Source: Desulfomonile tiedjei (lineage in GTDB: Bacteria > Desulfobacterota > Desulfomonilia > Desulfomonilales > Desulfomonilaceae). From it: a stretch of DNA of 59,740 bases. Positions 35,290 through 43,774 of this stretch are shown here, in pieces. Below the pieces are notes generated by a model. The model was not told the DNA's origin and did no database searches. It worked only from the letters and a program-made list of their open reading frames with translations. The stretch spans positions 1 through 59,740 of the forward strand of contig JACRDG010000005.1 of NCBI GenBank assembly GCA_016218715.1, in the 5' to 3' direction. The translations under genes were made by a program, and so were the position numbers. Every line of letters begins with the position of its first letter. Positions within the stretch are counted from its first letter, which is position 1.

Positions 35290-36318
35290 CTAAGTGTACT
35301 TGGACAGCCCATACCTGATCAACTTCGCAAAGCGCCGTAGCCTGAGCCCCTGGCTCAGCAGGGCTATGCGCAGCCTGTTGGTAAGCCACCCTACCGATGT
35401 CTGAAGATAGCGTTTCCTGGCTATGAGAAGGTCCAGAAAAGGTACCCGTTTCTCCGCCGCGAATGCTATCATTTCATTCATGGCCTCGAAATTACGTTGC
35501 AAACACGCCTGTGACAACCGATCCAGAAAGAGTTCCTTCAAATCGAGATCCACAACACCGTTCACGTGATAGTCGTAATTCAGCTTGAGCGATATGAGGG
35601 GCCGGTCATTGCGTTGTGTCACCGTTATCATGTTCTTATGGTAACGATACTTGAGATATGGCCTGGAGATCCGGCCGATGGGTCCGCCGTAATGCCTGAG
35701 CCTGAGGAAGAAATCGACGTCCTCCAGAATTCGAGCCTCGGGCCGGTGGCGCTCCAGGCTCTTTCCCACGTCGGCACGGTACAGGAAGCATTGCCACGCG
35801 AATTCTTGATAGCTGACCACTCGGCCTGTTTCGTTGATCGCGAGACAGTCCGTGCTGACACCGGCATAATCCGGATGATCGTCCAGATAGCGGGCCATGA
35901 CTGCGAAAGCATCCGGAAGGTATACATTATCATCGGAAGTCCAGCTCCAGTAGTTGCCTCTCGCGATCTCGAATCCGGTGTTCATGGCGCGAGCCTGGCC
36001 GCGATTCTCGGTAACAATGGTGGTGATACGAGAATCGTCGTAGGTTCTGAGAATAGCCTCCGTATCGTCAGTACTTCCGTCAACGACTACTATCAGCTCA
36101 AGATCTCGGATCGTTTGGCTCAGAACAGAATCGATGCATTCGCGGATAAAGCGCGCGCCATTGAAGGTGGGAAGGACGATCGATATCAACGGGGAAGACT
36201 CCTGGCCCTTGTGCGGGCTAGCGGTGCTTCCTTCTCCGGTCTGGGCCATTTCTCGGGCTCCACGAGACCATGAATTGAGGCTCAAGGCTCGTCCGCCTTG
36301 GCCGCACACACGTTTCAC
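35290..36318 (-). CDS. Family 2 glycosyltransferase
   Basis: A 342-aa GT-A enzyme: LISIVLPTFNGARFIRECI, then VDGSTDDT (UDP-binding), FEIARGNYWSWTSDDN with a D-D-N in place of the classic D-x-D, and LEDVDFFLRL (acceptor-binding ED). It probably transfers a sugar during polysaccharide or glycolipid assembly. The start is GTG at 36318 with GGGAG just upstream; ATG at 36249 is an alternative. Confidence 0.9.
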   Translation of the reverse strand: MKRVCGQGGRALSLNSWSRGAREMAQTGEGSTASPHKGQESSPLISIVLPTFNGARFIRECIDSVLSQTIRDLELIVVVDGSTDDTEAILRTYDDSRITTIVTENRGQARAMNTGFEIARGNYWSWTSDDNVYLPDAFAVMARYLDDHPDYAGVSTDCLAINETGRVVSYQEFAWQCFLYRADVGKSLERHRPEARILEDVDFFLRLRHYGGPIGRISRPYLKYRYHKNMITVTQRNDRPLISLKLNYDYHVNGVVDLDLKELFLDRLSQACLQRNFEAMNEMIAFAAEKRVPFLDLLIARKRYLQTSVGWLTNRLRIALLSQGLRLRRFAKLIRYGLSKYT

Positions 36319-36621
36319 GCAACTCCCGTGACAACGTGCTCTCCAGCTGTCACAGAAACGGTTATAGGGTTTGCGAAGAAAAACGTCCGATCGATACTAT
36401 CAGAAGGAAGACTTCGGTCTGCCATGGCGGGCAAGGCCGCCGCTACGACCGCTTAGCTATTGTTATTACAGTAACAAACTCCCCGAGGCTTGTCAAGGCA
36501 AGGCCGGCGCACGATCGATTCGAGCCTGCGTAACCGGAGACCGGCCTCTTCCGAGGCCCCATTGACACGCTCGGGGTGGTGACTATGTTGAAATAAGGAA
36601 AACCGGCAAGGAGGGCGAGCA
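36319..36621. other. Divergent control region with a TTGTTA palindrome
   Basis: A 303-bp gap without a gene. It contains the operator-like inverted repeat TTGTTATTACAGTAACAA around 36460. The downstream gene has AAGGAGG before its ATG. Confidence 0.4.
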
Positions 36622-36921
36622 ATGACAGAAGAAGGATACACGCCGACAAGATTGGAATGGCTTACCTTGAGCATGCAAGCATGGATTCCTATGCTGCTCT
36701 CCCAGATGCGACGCCTCCATCCCACCGAAAGCGTGGACGACGTACGAGTCTTTTTCAAGCCCAAGGCGCCCGACACGGTTCAGATCGTCGTGAGGCATGT
36801 CAATACCGTGCCGAAGCCTGTCATCGAGTATCTGGACCAGGAGATTGGGCGACAGATCGGTGAGATTGCCGAGGGGCACGGCTGGGACCATAGCATAAAG
36901 CTGGAATGGGACGTTCGCTGA
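36622..36921 (+). CDS. Conserved-looking small soluble protein, unknown
   Basis: A 99-aa cytosolic protein beginning MTEEGYTPTRLEWLTLSMQA and containing VRVFFKPKAPDTVQIVVRH and a final helix EIAEGHGWDHSIKLEWDVR. No Cys, no membrane segment, no family recognised. AAGGAGG lies 6-7 nt before the ATG. The next gene follows after 124 nt. Confidence 0.75.
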   Translation: MTEEGYTPTRLEWLTLSMQAWIPMLLSQMRRLHPTESVDDVRVFFKPKAPDTVQIVVRHVNTVPKPVIEYLDQEIGRQIGEIAEGHGWDHSIKLEWDVR

Positions 36922-37045
36922 GCAAATCAACCACTGAAGGGCGGCCCGATGTTGTCGTCCCCGGGGTGGCAGCGCGCGAGAATCCGGCCGCTCGATCCTG
37001 CATCTACATGGTCAACACGATATCCGTGGAGAAAGGAGACGAGCG

Positions 37046-37279
37046 ATGGATTACAGTGCAATGTTCGCTATGATTATAGTGTTGGCGGGAATTGGCGGCT
37101 TCATTGTACTCGCACGCACCTTACTGGAGAACTGGAAAGCCGGGTCGCGGGGCAAAGAGGATGTGGACGCGGAACAGAGCGAGAAGACCGTCGAGTTTGA
37201 AAGGTGTTACAACGCTTGCATGGCCGGAGAGAACTGGGAGCCGGACAAAGACGATGCCTGCAAGGCCCTTTGCCGCTAG
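37046..37279 (+). CDS. Small single-helix membrane protein with twin CX3C
   Basis: A 77-aa protein: one N-terminal membrane helix (AMFAMIIVLAGIGGFIVLA, about 5-23), an acidic linker and a C-terminal soluble part with two C-x3-C motifs (CYNAC and CKALC, about 20 residues apart). Twin CX3C motifs often form a disulfide-bonded helical hairpin or bind a metal. RBS GAAAGGAG upstream. The stop codon overlaps the edge of the 196-bp repeat copy B, so an insertion may have supplied the end of the gene. Confidence 0.75.
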   Translation: MDYSAMFAMIIVLAGIGGFIVLARTLLENWKAGSRGKEDVDAEQSEKTVEFERCYNACMAGENWEPDKDDACKALCR

Positions 37280-37474
37280 GAGGCCGTTGCGTAACGCAAT
37301 GCTTTCCCGACATCGTGGCACGATGGTGTCGATTGCCGCAGTGACCCGTCAATGCCGTCACTTGAAAAGCTAAGTATGTCAGCCTCATAGGAGCCTCCCG
37401 ACCGAAGCCGGCTGGCCACTTATCCGCTGATGTGACATCATTTCTCCGATGCGCGGGGTTAAGCGACAGGCTCC
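37279..37474 (-). repeat. 196-bp MITE-like element, copy B (inverted)
   Basis: The reverse complement of copy A (31128-31323) with about ten percent differences. The left edge is preceded by TA; the right flank is AA. It begins inside the stop codon of the small twin-CX3C gene. The two copies bracket a 6-kb block with the chemoreceptor and glycan genes. Confidence 0.8.
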
Positions 37475-37538
37475 AAGCGGCTCGGAACTCACCCGACCGC
37501 GTAAGCGGAGAGCCGGATGCCCGGATCCCGCGATCGTG

Positions 37539-38537
37539 TCAGGTCCGCGGAAGGCCCGCTTCAGCTATGGAAAACCAGTCTTTGGGGTCCGAGTACCATC
37601 GCGAGATGGTCAAGCCCGCCAGCGTCATCATATGCTGAGCGGTGGCTCTACTGAACTTGCGACAGATTTCCGTCCGAATCGTCTCCCCTTTCGCCAAGCT
37701 GATAGACAGATTCAGCTCCCTGACGTCTACCGTGAGCTTTCGGGCGGCCATCAGGTGCATTTCCACCCGTTCCCGCTCGCTGTCGAAGAACGCCACGTGC
37801 TCGAAATCCTTCACGCTGAAGTTGGCACCCAGTTCCCGGTTCAGGACGAGGAGGATGTTCTTGTTGAACTGGGCCGTCACCTGTTGCGGGTCGTTGTACG
37901 CGGACTCGAGAATATTCGCGGGCTTCAGCAGATCCAGTCCCAGGAGAAACCGACCTCCAGCCCCGAGGACTTCAGCAACTCGCCTCAGCAAGACCGTACT
38001 CTCATCTTCGTCGAAGTTACCGATGGTGCTCCCGAAGAAGAGTATCAGCTTCGGCCGTCTCGATCCAATCCTCTGAAGCTCGCGGGTAAAGTCTGCCACC
38101 ACGCCCGCGACTTCCAGCTCAGGGTAGATCTTCACCAGTTCTTGAGCCGCTGCCGAGAGGGCCGTCTGACTGACATCTACGGGGACGTATCGAACTGTAG
38201 AACGCCTCGATCTGCCGAGCGCGTCGAGCAGAATGCGGATCTTCCAGTTGGCCCCGGAACCGAGTTCCACCAGGTCACCGTGCGCGAAATCTCTGGTCAA
38301 GTCTCGCGCATGCTTGCTCAGCAAGGAGAGTTCCGTCCTCGTCAGGTAATACTCGGGGAGTCGGCAAATTCTCTCGAAGAGGATGGAACCGCGGGCATCA
38401 TAGAAATATCGGCTGGGAATAAACTTCTGCTCCGCGGTGAGTCCTTCTCTCACGTCCTCGACACGGGTGCTGTTGTCATACTCTCTGAACCAATTGTGTG
38501 CCTCGGGACAAGCGGCTGCCGAGCCAACGGGCATCAT
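37539..38537 (-). CDS. egtD: L-histidine N-alpha-methyltransferase EgtD-like
   Basis: A 332-aa SAM-dependent enzyme making hercynine, the first step to ergothioneine. Family features: IPSRYFYDARGSILFERIC near the N-terminus, EYYLTRTELSLL, motif I DLVELGSGANWKIRILL, ILFFGSTIGNF, and the long ELNLSISLAKGETIRTEICR region. EgtB/EgtC are absent nearby, so ergothioneine formation would need distant genes or the anaerobic rhodanese-type (EanB) route. AAGGAGG lies before the ATG. Confidence 0.93.
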   Translation of the reverse strand: MMPVGSAAACPEAHNWFREYDNSTRVEDVREGLTAEQKFIPSRYFYDARGSILFERICRLPEYYLTRTELSLLSKHARDLTRDFAHGDLVELGSGANWKIRILLDALGRSRRSTVRYVPVDVSQTALSAAAQELVKIYPELEVAGVVADFTRELQRIGSRRPKLILFFGSTIGNFDEDESTVLLRRVAEVLGAGGRFLLGLDLLKPANILESAYNDPQQVTAQFNKNILLVLNRELGANFSVKDFEHVAFFDSERERVEMHLMAARKLTVDVRELNLSISLAKGETIRTEICRKFSRATAQHMMTLAGLTISRWYSDPKDWFSIAEAGLPRT

Positions 38538-38632
38538 AACGACCTCCTTTGCATTCCTTACGGGGCACAGGGACTCGGAGCGTTCCGCGAGTTCCCCGCA
38601 TAGTTCCCCCTTTACCAGCTTGGACCGGCGGA

Positions 38633-39286
38633 TTATTTCAATTTATCATACGGTTGGGCTTTCCTGGTCCACGAGCTGTTCGGATACTGTTTGGAGAGCG
38701 TCTCATACGCTTCCTTCATTGCCTTCAAATCTTTGGTAGTGCGGAAGCGAGCAACTCCCTGGAAATAGACCGCTTCGGGTGCTTCCTCGCTTTGAGGATA
38801 CCTGGACACCAGATCTTTGAAGTGGGAGATCGCCTTATCATAGTTTGCCGACTCCAGATTCACCTTTCCCATTCCGAGCATGAGAGCCGGCACGAGGCGT
38901 TCGGGTGGAAGAAATCCTTCATTCCGGTAGACCTCGTTCCCCTGGTCATCAAGCAATATGAGGGTGGGAGTCCACTTGACCCTGAAACGACTCGCCAGGG
39001 GCTGGTCGTGCTGTACTCGCATGGGGATCACGTTTTTCCGAACGAATTCGACGACCTTCTTGTTAGGATACGTAACCGCATCCATCTCCTTACACCCCAT
39101 TCACTTTGGGTTGAAGAAATCGATGAATACCGGTTTGTTCTCGGCTCGTCCGAGCGCCAGGGCTTCATCGAAATTAGCCACCCACTGGATCCCCCGGTCC
39201 GATCGACCGGCGGTCTCGGCTGACACGACTGCCGCGGTTTGAAATACTAGAGCCGCCACCACTAATAAGGCCGACAGAATTCTCAT
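38633..39286 (-). CDS. Secreted thioredoxin-like selenoprotein with U-M-G-C (Sec62)
   Basis: A 217-aa protein read through TGA 39101-39103. The ATG at 39286 (AAGGAGG upstream) starts a signal peptide (about 1-23, ending VVSAET). The thioredoxin-like domain reads KPVFIDFFNPK-U-MGCKEMDAVTYP, so the UGA sits at the first Cys of a C-x2-C (Sec62, Cys65), with the cis-Pro loop WTPTLILLDDQG near 105. The C-terminal part (about 135-210) has two TPR-like repeats (YDKAISHFKDLVSRYPQSEE). Gene callers would split it into 39101-39427 and 38633-39100, with no ribosome binding site at 39100. Probably a periplasmic reductase or isomerase. EgtD follows 95 nt downstream. Confidence 0.88.
39066..39083 (-). promoter_or_regulatory. 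Candidate SECIS hairpin for codon 62
   Basis: GGAUGCGGUUACGUAUCC, 17 nt after the UGA: a 7-bp stem with one G-U pair and loop GUUA (GGUUAC if the last pair opens), starting 25 nt after the UGA. Again GGU at the loop. Confidence 0.65.
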
Positions 39287-39420
39287 GGACTCCCTCCTTG
39301 CGAGTGAACTGTTTATTGAGATGCACACTCTGGAGGAAAGGTTCCGAGATTTCTGTCCAGATGACGCTAACATATTGTAATCACCAAACTTACACAACCC
39401 CACCGGTGCTGAGGCCGGGA

Positions 39421-39435
39421 CCGGCAAGATGCCGG
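39421..39435. repeat. Short palindromic repeat module (intergenic)
   Basis: CCGGCAAGATGCCGG, the reverse complement of the hairpin core found at 41970-41984 and 45834-45848. It lies in the 193-bp gap before the selenoprotein gene. Confidence 0.65.
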
Positions 39436-39479
39436 ACGCCTTCGCGGGAACAACCGGGGTGGAGAAGCAAACGCTGGTA

Positions 39480-39815
39480 TCAATCCGGTAAGCGCCGGGC
39501 GTACAATCCGATCAGAGCGAAGAGTGGGAACAGGAGGAGAAGGGGGCCGACGATGAAAGGGGCCATCCATAGGCTCGTCTGCGACGGTGCCAGGTCCCGC
39601 GCGGCCAGGCCGAAAACTGTAAGAAGCAGGCCATAGGCCAGGAGCAGCTTGCCGCCGTACGCGTTGATGTCATACCAGTTGCGGTCGGACTTGAAGGCCT
39701 TAGTCGTGCGAATTCCGTAGTATCGGTTCATCGGTATCTTCCGCAGAACCAGCGGAATGGCGATCGCTGCAGTCAGGAGACCGATACCGCAGTGGACAAC
39801 AACGGGTGGAATCAT
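39480..39815 (-). CDS. SdpI-family membrane protein
   Basis: A 111-aa inner-membrane protein with three hydrophobic segments and the SdpI-family signature NRYYGIRTTKAFKSDRNWYD followed by NAYGGKLLL. SdpI of Bacillus is an immunity protein, but most short homologues are of unknown role. GAGGAG precedes the ATG. Confidence 0.88.
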   Translation of the reverse strand: MIPPVVVHCGIGLLTAAIAIPLVLRKIPMNRYYGIRTTKAFKSDRNWYDINAYGGKLLLAYGLLLTVFGLAARDLAPSQTSLWMAPFIVGPLLLLFPLFALIGLYARRLPD

Positions 39816-40013
39816 TTGCCGCTCCTCGCTTGCAGTGACAAAGGGGGTAACCGTTCACCGGGACGGCCCAATGGGTTGCAATCACGATGGGGGAGGCTTG
39901 GAGCGGGAGATGCGTTTGCCCCTCCATCCTCACCGGGCGCCGAGCCGCCTCAAGCCCGGTGAACTACTACCCAAGTGGGCATAGAGCTGGGCTGCAGCTC
40001 CTTGAGAGACTCT

Positions 40014-40349
40014 CTATTCACCCAATCCGGGGCGGTCCTTCCCGCATTGCCAGCACTCGGTGTACTGCGATTCGTTCATCTCTCCACAGCCATCACAACG
40101 CCAGTCGGGACCCGCCTCTTCAGGAGAGCCACCCTCCATCCGTAATGCTGCGACAATCTCCCTGGCTCGATCGTAATCCGATTCGTTCTCGATCCAGACC
40201 GAAGGGCTCGTCTCCGGGGCTAGCGGGATCTCCCCGCGCAAGTTCCACAGGAAGTCCCCTTGGACGACAGCGCTGATACCTTCAGCTTCCAGAGCTCCCT
40301 TCAGCAGGTGAGCATCCGCCGGATTGGTCGCCACATATACCTTTCGCAC
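40014..40349 (-). CDS. DUF2007-like protein with C-terminal zinc ribbon
   Basis: A protein of about 111 aa: RKVYVATNPADAHLLKGALEAEGI, as in DUF2007/'putative signal transducing' proteins, then a C-terminal zinc ribbon CDGCGEMNESQYTECWQCG with C-x2-C pairs. A GTG start at 40349 has AGGAGG 5 nt upstream; the longer frame to 40397 has none. Confidence 0.8.
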   Translation of the reverse strand: MRKVYVATNPADAHLLKGALEAEGISAVVQGDFLWNLRGEIPLAPETSPSVWIENESDYDRAREIVAALRMEGGSPEEAGPDWRCDGCGEMNESQYTECWQCGKDRPGLGE

Positions 40350-40425
40350 ACACTCCTCCTCAGCGCGAGTCTTTTCAAGTGCACAGGACGGCTGCACGCT
40401 GATGCCGCGTCGCGTTCCAACGAGA

Positions 40426-41106
40426 TCATTCCACTGAAGGCGAATCAGTATCGGATGTTCGTTCCAGCATCGCCGACAATCTGCCGGAGCGGTGCAATTC
40501 GACCAAGGTTGCCAGGGCAGCTCGGATTTCCTCAGGGGTCGCGTCCATTCCCGTGACTGCGGTGAGAGGGTCGCCTTGGTGCGCGATACCGCCCGCGCGG
40601 CCGTTTGATTCTTCCTTGGGGCCGGTAAAGTACATGACCGGGACCGATATCACCAGGCTGCCCAGAGCCACCACGGCCAACGACCATCCCACCGTCAGGT
40701 TCAGACGGTACTTGACCAGCACTACGGCCAGCAACACGATCAGGCCGACTGCGGCCCACTTCCACATCTTGACCGGCGCGTCGACATCCCTTTTTCGTCT
40801 CCGTAGCCTGTCTATCAGCATTTCTATGATGCGCTTCTTCTCACTGGCATACCACGCCGGCATCTCATGCCATTTCCGGCTTGCCCAGTTGCGCAGACGA
40901 TCGATCTTGGACTCAGTCCATCCGGAAGAGAGCCAACCCAGCTTCTCGAGCATCAAGCAGAACCCGAGGAGGGCGAAAAAGACCAGGGCGATCAGCGCTA
41001 CTCCGGCCAGGATGATTGCCACGACCAAACCCAGGGAGAGCGATATACTCCCCAGGATCAGGTTGGTGATGATCAGAACGACCGCGGACAAAATGATTCT
41101 TTCCAT
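40426..41106 (-). CDS. Membrane protein with two pairs of helices, unknown
   Basis: A 226-aa inner-membrane protein. N-terminal hydrophobic stretch (about 3-60, two or more helices), a basic cytosolic segment (about 75-115, RRRKRD), a second helix pair (about 122-170) and a C-terminal acidic tail (TPEEIRAALATLVELHRSGR). Family not recognised. ATG 41106 with GAGGG upstream. Confidence 0.65.
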   Translation of the reverse strand: MERIILSAVVLIITNLILGSISLSLGLVVAIILAGVALIALVFFALLGFCLMLEKLGWLSSGWTESKIDRLRNWASRKWHEMPAWYASEKKRIIEMLIDRLRRRKRDVDAPVKMWKWAAVGLIVLLAVVLVKYRLNLTVGWSLAVVALGSLVISVPVMYFTGPKEESNGRAGGIAHQGDPLTAVTGMDATPEEIRAALATLVELHRSGRLSAMLERTSDTDSPSVE

Positions 41107-41194
41107 GCGATTACCCTCGAAGAAGCGCGCGTCAAAGGAATTCAGGGGCAACTCGGGTAGGGCGCTCCACAGGAGCTGTCAGACGATCGTGCCC

Positions 41195-41743
41195 TCACTC
41201 TGCCTTAAACAGGGCATTGCGCCCAACCTCGACCCCGGAGTACTCGGCGAGTTTGAGGCCCGCTGCAACCGCATCCTCGACCACCCCGCGGAATTGTTCC
41301 TCGGACACGTGGAGCTTGGGCTCCACCAGGAGCAGACTCCCTCCAGGCTTGAGAACCGCTGCGATCTGACGAAAAAAGCTCGTTGGATCAGGAACTTCGT
41401 GGGCCACAGCAAATGACAGGGCAAAGTCCACCGGGTCGGAGACGCCGAGGTCGTCCGGACCGCATAAGCGGGTCTGTATCCGATCGCTCAAACCCTGTTT
41501 CATGGCCCGTCTACGCAACCCAGCCAGCATCTTGTCCTGAAGATCCACGGCGATCACTCGGCCAGCCTTGCCGACGAGCCTTGCCATTTCCAGGGTGAAG
41601 AATCCCATGCCGCACCCGACGTCCAGCACGGTCATCCCCTCCTTAACAAAAGGGGTCAGAATTTTTCGGGGATCCTGAAACCAGCGCCGGAGAGGACTTG
41701 CGAGCGCGTATCCGAACCACCACGGACATACGTGTGGAGCCAT
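41195..41743 (-). CDS. Class I SAM-dependent methyltransferase
   Basis: A 182-aa methyltransferase. Motif I TVLDVGCGMGFFTLEMARLV, motif II acidic VIAVDLQDKML, and FALSFAVAHEVPDP after that. Similar to UbiE/COQ5-type enzymes but shorter; substrate unknown. The start at 41743 (AAAGG upstream) or 41761 cannot be decided firmly. Confidence 0.88.
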   Translation of the reverse strand: MAPHVCPWWFGYALASPLRRWFQDPRKILTPFVKEGMTVLDVGCGMGFFTLEMARLVGKAGRVIAVDLQDKMLAGLRRRAMKQGLSDRIQTRLCGPDDLGVSDPVDFALSFAVAHEVPDPTSFFRQIAAVLKPGGSLLLVEPKLHVSEEQFRGVVEDAVAAGLKLAEYSGVEVGRNALFKAE

Positions 41744-42246
41744 CTTGCCTTTACCTCTCATACATCGGAGACGGAGATTTCCCTGTTCCTGCCAACGTCC
41801 AATGCCAAACGATGCTCGAGGAATTCACTCTCCTGAATCTTGAGGATACCTCGCTACCGGCCTCCGGGTCAACCGCGGTGAATAGTATGGCCTCTCGTGC
41901 CGTGCTACATACGCCGTTTCGCGAATGCGACGTCTCCCTTGGGGCTCTGCTCTTGGTCGTTCAGTGGGGCCGGCATCTTGCCGGTCCATTAAGAAGTGAC
42001 AGTTTCAGATGCCTGTCCCACCAAGGCCCCCGAAATGCGCGATCGAACCGATGAAAAGGCGTACCAAGTTCCTTTTCGAAAATCCGGTGTCGTATTGAGA
42101 GACGCGGAACTGCCGCTCCTGCCCGCTCGGGAAGGTCAACGCGTGTGTTGAAGCTTGATTTCAGAGGGCGCAGCAAGCGGCGCCCCTACCCAGCGAAATC
42201 CGGCTGGGTTGCCCAAAATCAGCGACCGTATTTGAGAAATTGTGTA
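41744..42246. other. Non-coding stretch with dispersed repeat
   Basis: A 503-bp region with no supported gene; the open frames in it have no domain and lack ribosome binding sites. It contains the repeat at 41932-42046. Confidence 0.5.
41932..42046. repeat. Dispersed intergenic repeat, copy 2
   Basis: About 115 bp similar to 34074-34189, with the perfect hairpin core CCGGCATCTTGCCGG at 41970-41984. Confidence 0.7.
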
Positions 42247-43638
42247 CTAAGTCCACGTCGCAGGGATTCGGACCGGTTCTGCCTCGTCGACGGCATCCTG
42301 TGTCACGGCTCGCTGCCGATTCGCCGCAGCATGAGCGGCCTGTCCTGGAGAGTTGACCGTTTGTGCCGATCTGGCGGCAAGAGGGAGCCGTTCTCGAGGC
42401 GTGGTAGGAACTCGATACCGCAGTTCCTCTTCCTCCGAGGAACCACCGGACGAGGTAGGCCGGCTCAGCCAAGCCCGAGCGTGCAGCATGAACGCAAACG
42501 AAGGGAGGGGAAGCAGGAAGCATATGGCGAAATAGTGCGCGTACCCCAGCATATCGGTGGTCCATCCGCTGACCGCTCCGACCATGATACCCGCCATCCT
42601 GAAGAGTGCTGACAGAATCGCATACTGGGTCGCTGAGAATTCCTTGTTGCATATGCTCATGAGGAAAGCGAGAAAAGCAGTCGTACCGAGCCCGCTGCAG
42701 AAGGATTCTGCAATAGATGCGGCATACACTCCTGCGTGACCGGTCTCCGGGTACGCCGCGACTACGACGTATGCAAGGTGGGTAACCGTTTGCCATAACC
42801 CGAGAAACCAGAGGCCGTGAAAGACGCCGTACCGGGCCATAAAGATGCCGCCGGCCAGGCCCCCGGCGATCGCAGCGATCACCCCGAGCGTTCCGTTGAT
42901 CAGACCGATCTCGGTGGTGGAGAGTCCCCTGTCGAGCCAAAAGGGTCGTACGATGGGCGCCATGGCCAGGTCGCCGAGCTTGTACAGGAGAATGAAGAGA
43001 ACCACCTGGGTCACACCCGGTCTCTCGAGAAGATCCTTGAAAGGCGCAGCCAACGCCGACAAGGAAAACGCAGGGCGCGCAGTCTCCACCGCGGGGAGTC
43101 GGAAGGATACAATGCTCAGGCAGAGCAGAATCGCTGCGGCCATGCCAAACGTGACTTCCCATCCAATCCAGCCTCCCAGCGCGACAAAGATCCCACCGGC
43201 AAGGATCATGGCCAACCGATAAGTGGCCTGCCGGAAACCATTGGCCAGACCGACCTCCGAGGCATCGAGCATCTCGATTGAATAGGCGTCGACTGCGATA
43301 TCCTGCGTGGCCGACACAATCGCCAGCGCGGCGATGCAGGCCCACAGCAAGAAGTCGGGATTGGAAGGGTTCTGCGCGAGAATTGCCAGAAGCAAGCCGG
43401 CCAACAGAAACTGGGCTGCTGCGATCCAGTGGCGGCGGCATCCCAGGAAGTCGACGGCAGGCGCCCACAGAAACTTCAGGGCGTACGGGAGGCTGACCAA
43501 GCTCAGCAGCCCCAAGCTCGCCAGAGACATGCCATGAATTTTGAAATAGATCGGAAAGACGTCTGCGATGATTCCGAACGGGAAGCCTTCTGCGAAATAG
43601 AGGAGCGAGATCAGGATGAGTTTCTTGTTCAGGTTCAC
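42247..43638 (-). CDS. AmpG-like MFS permease
   Basis: A 463-aa inner-membrane transporter with about 12 helices: LLYFAEGFPFGIIADVFPIY, then a typical AmpG-group QDIAVDAYSIEML and a VGLANGFRQATYRLAMILAG segment. AmpG imports muropeptides; this relative may move peptidoglycan fragments or related compounds. The GTG at 43638 has GGAGACG just upstream; an ATG at 43686 has no RBS. A longer open frame in another phase (42161-43759) is an antisense-like shadow. Confidence 0.88.
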   Translation of the reverse strand: MNLNKKLILISLLYFAEGFPFGIIADVFPIYFKIHGMSLASLGLLSLVSLPYALKFLWAPAVDFLGCRRHWIAAAQFLLAGLLLAILAQNPSNPDFLLWACIAALAIVSATQDIAVDAYSIEMLDASEVGLANGFRQATYRLAMILAGGIFVALGGWIGWEVTFGMAAAILLCLSIVSFRLPAVETARPAFSLSALAAPFKDLLERPGVTQVVLFILLYKLGDLAMAPIVRPFWLDRGLSTTEIGLINGTLGVIAAIAGGLAGGIFMARYGVFHGLWFLGLWQTVTHLAYVVVAAYPETGHAGVYAASIAESFCSGLGTTAFLAFLMSICNKEFSATQYAILSALFRMAGIMVGAVSGWTTDMLGYAHYFAICFLLPLPSFAFMLHARAWLSRPTSSGGSSEEEELRYRVPTTPRERLPLAARSAQTVNSPGQAAHAAANRQRAVTQDAVDEAEPVRIPATWT

Positions 43639-43774
43639 ACCGTCTCCAGCGACCGGTACAGGAAATCGCAGGGCGGAATTTTGCATGGCGAATAATACAG
43701 TAATTTAAAAAAAATAAAAGAACTTTTGAAACTATTGGTTTAATAAAGCTGCCGCCCAATTAGACCCCGTCCGG

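Noticed and set aside
39101-39427. Separate 108-aa secreted protein ending at TGA 39101-39103
   Set aside because: It would end one residue before the active site of a thioredoxin-like domain that continues in frame.
42161-43759. 532-aa open frame overlapping the AmpG-like permease on the same strand
   Set aside because: Arg/Gly/Ser-rich low-quality translation with no domain; the other phase gives a coherent 12-helix transporter.
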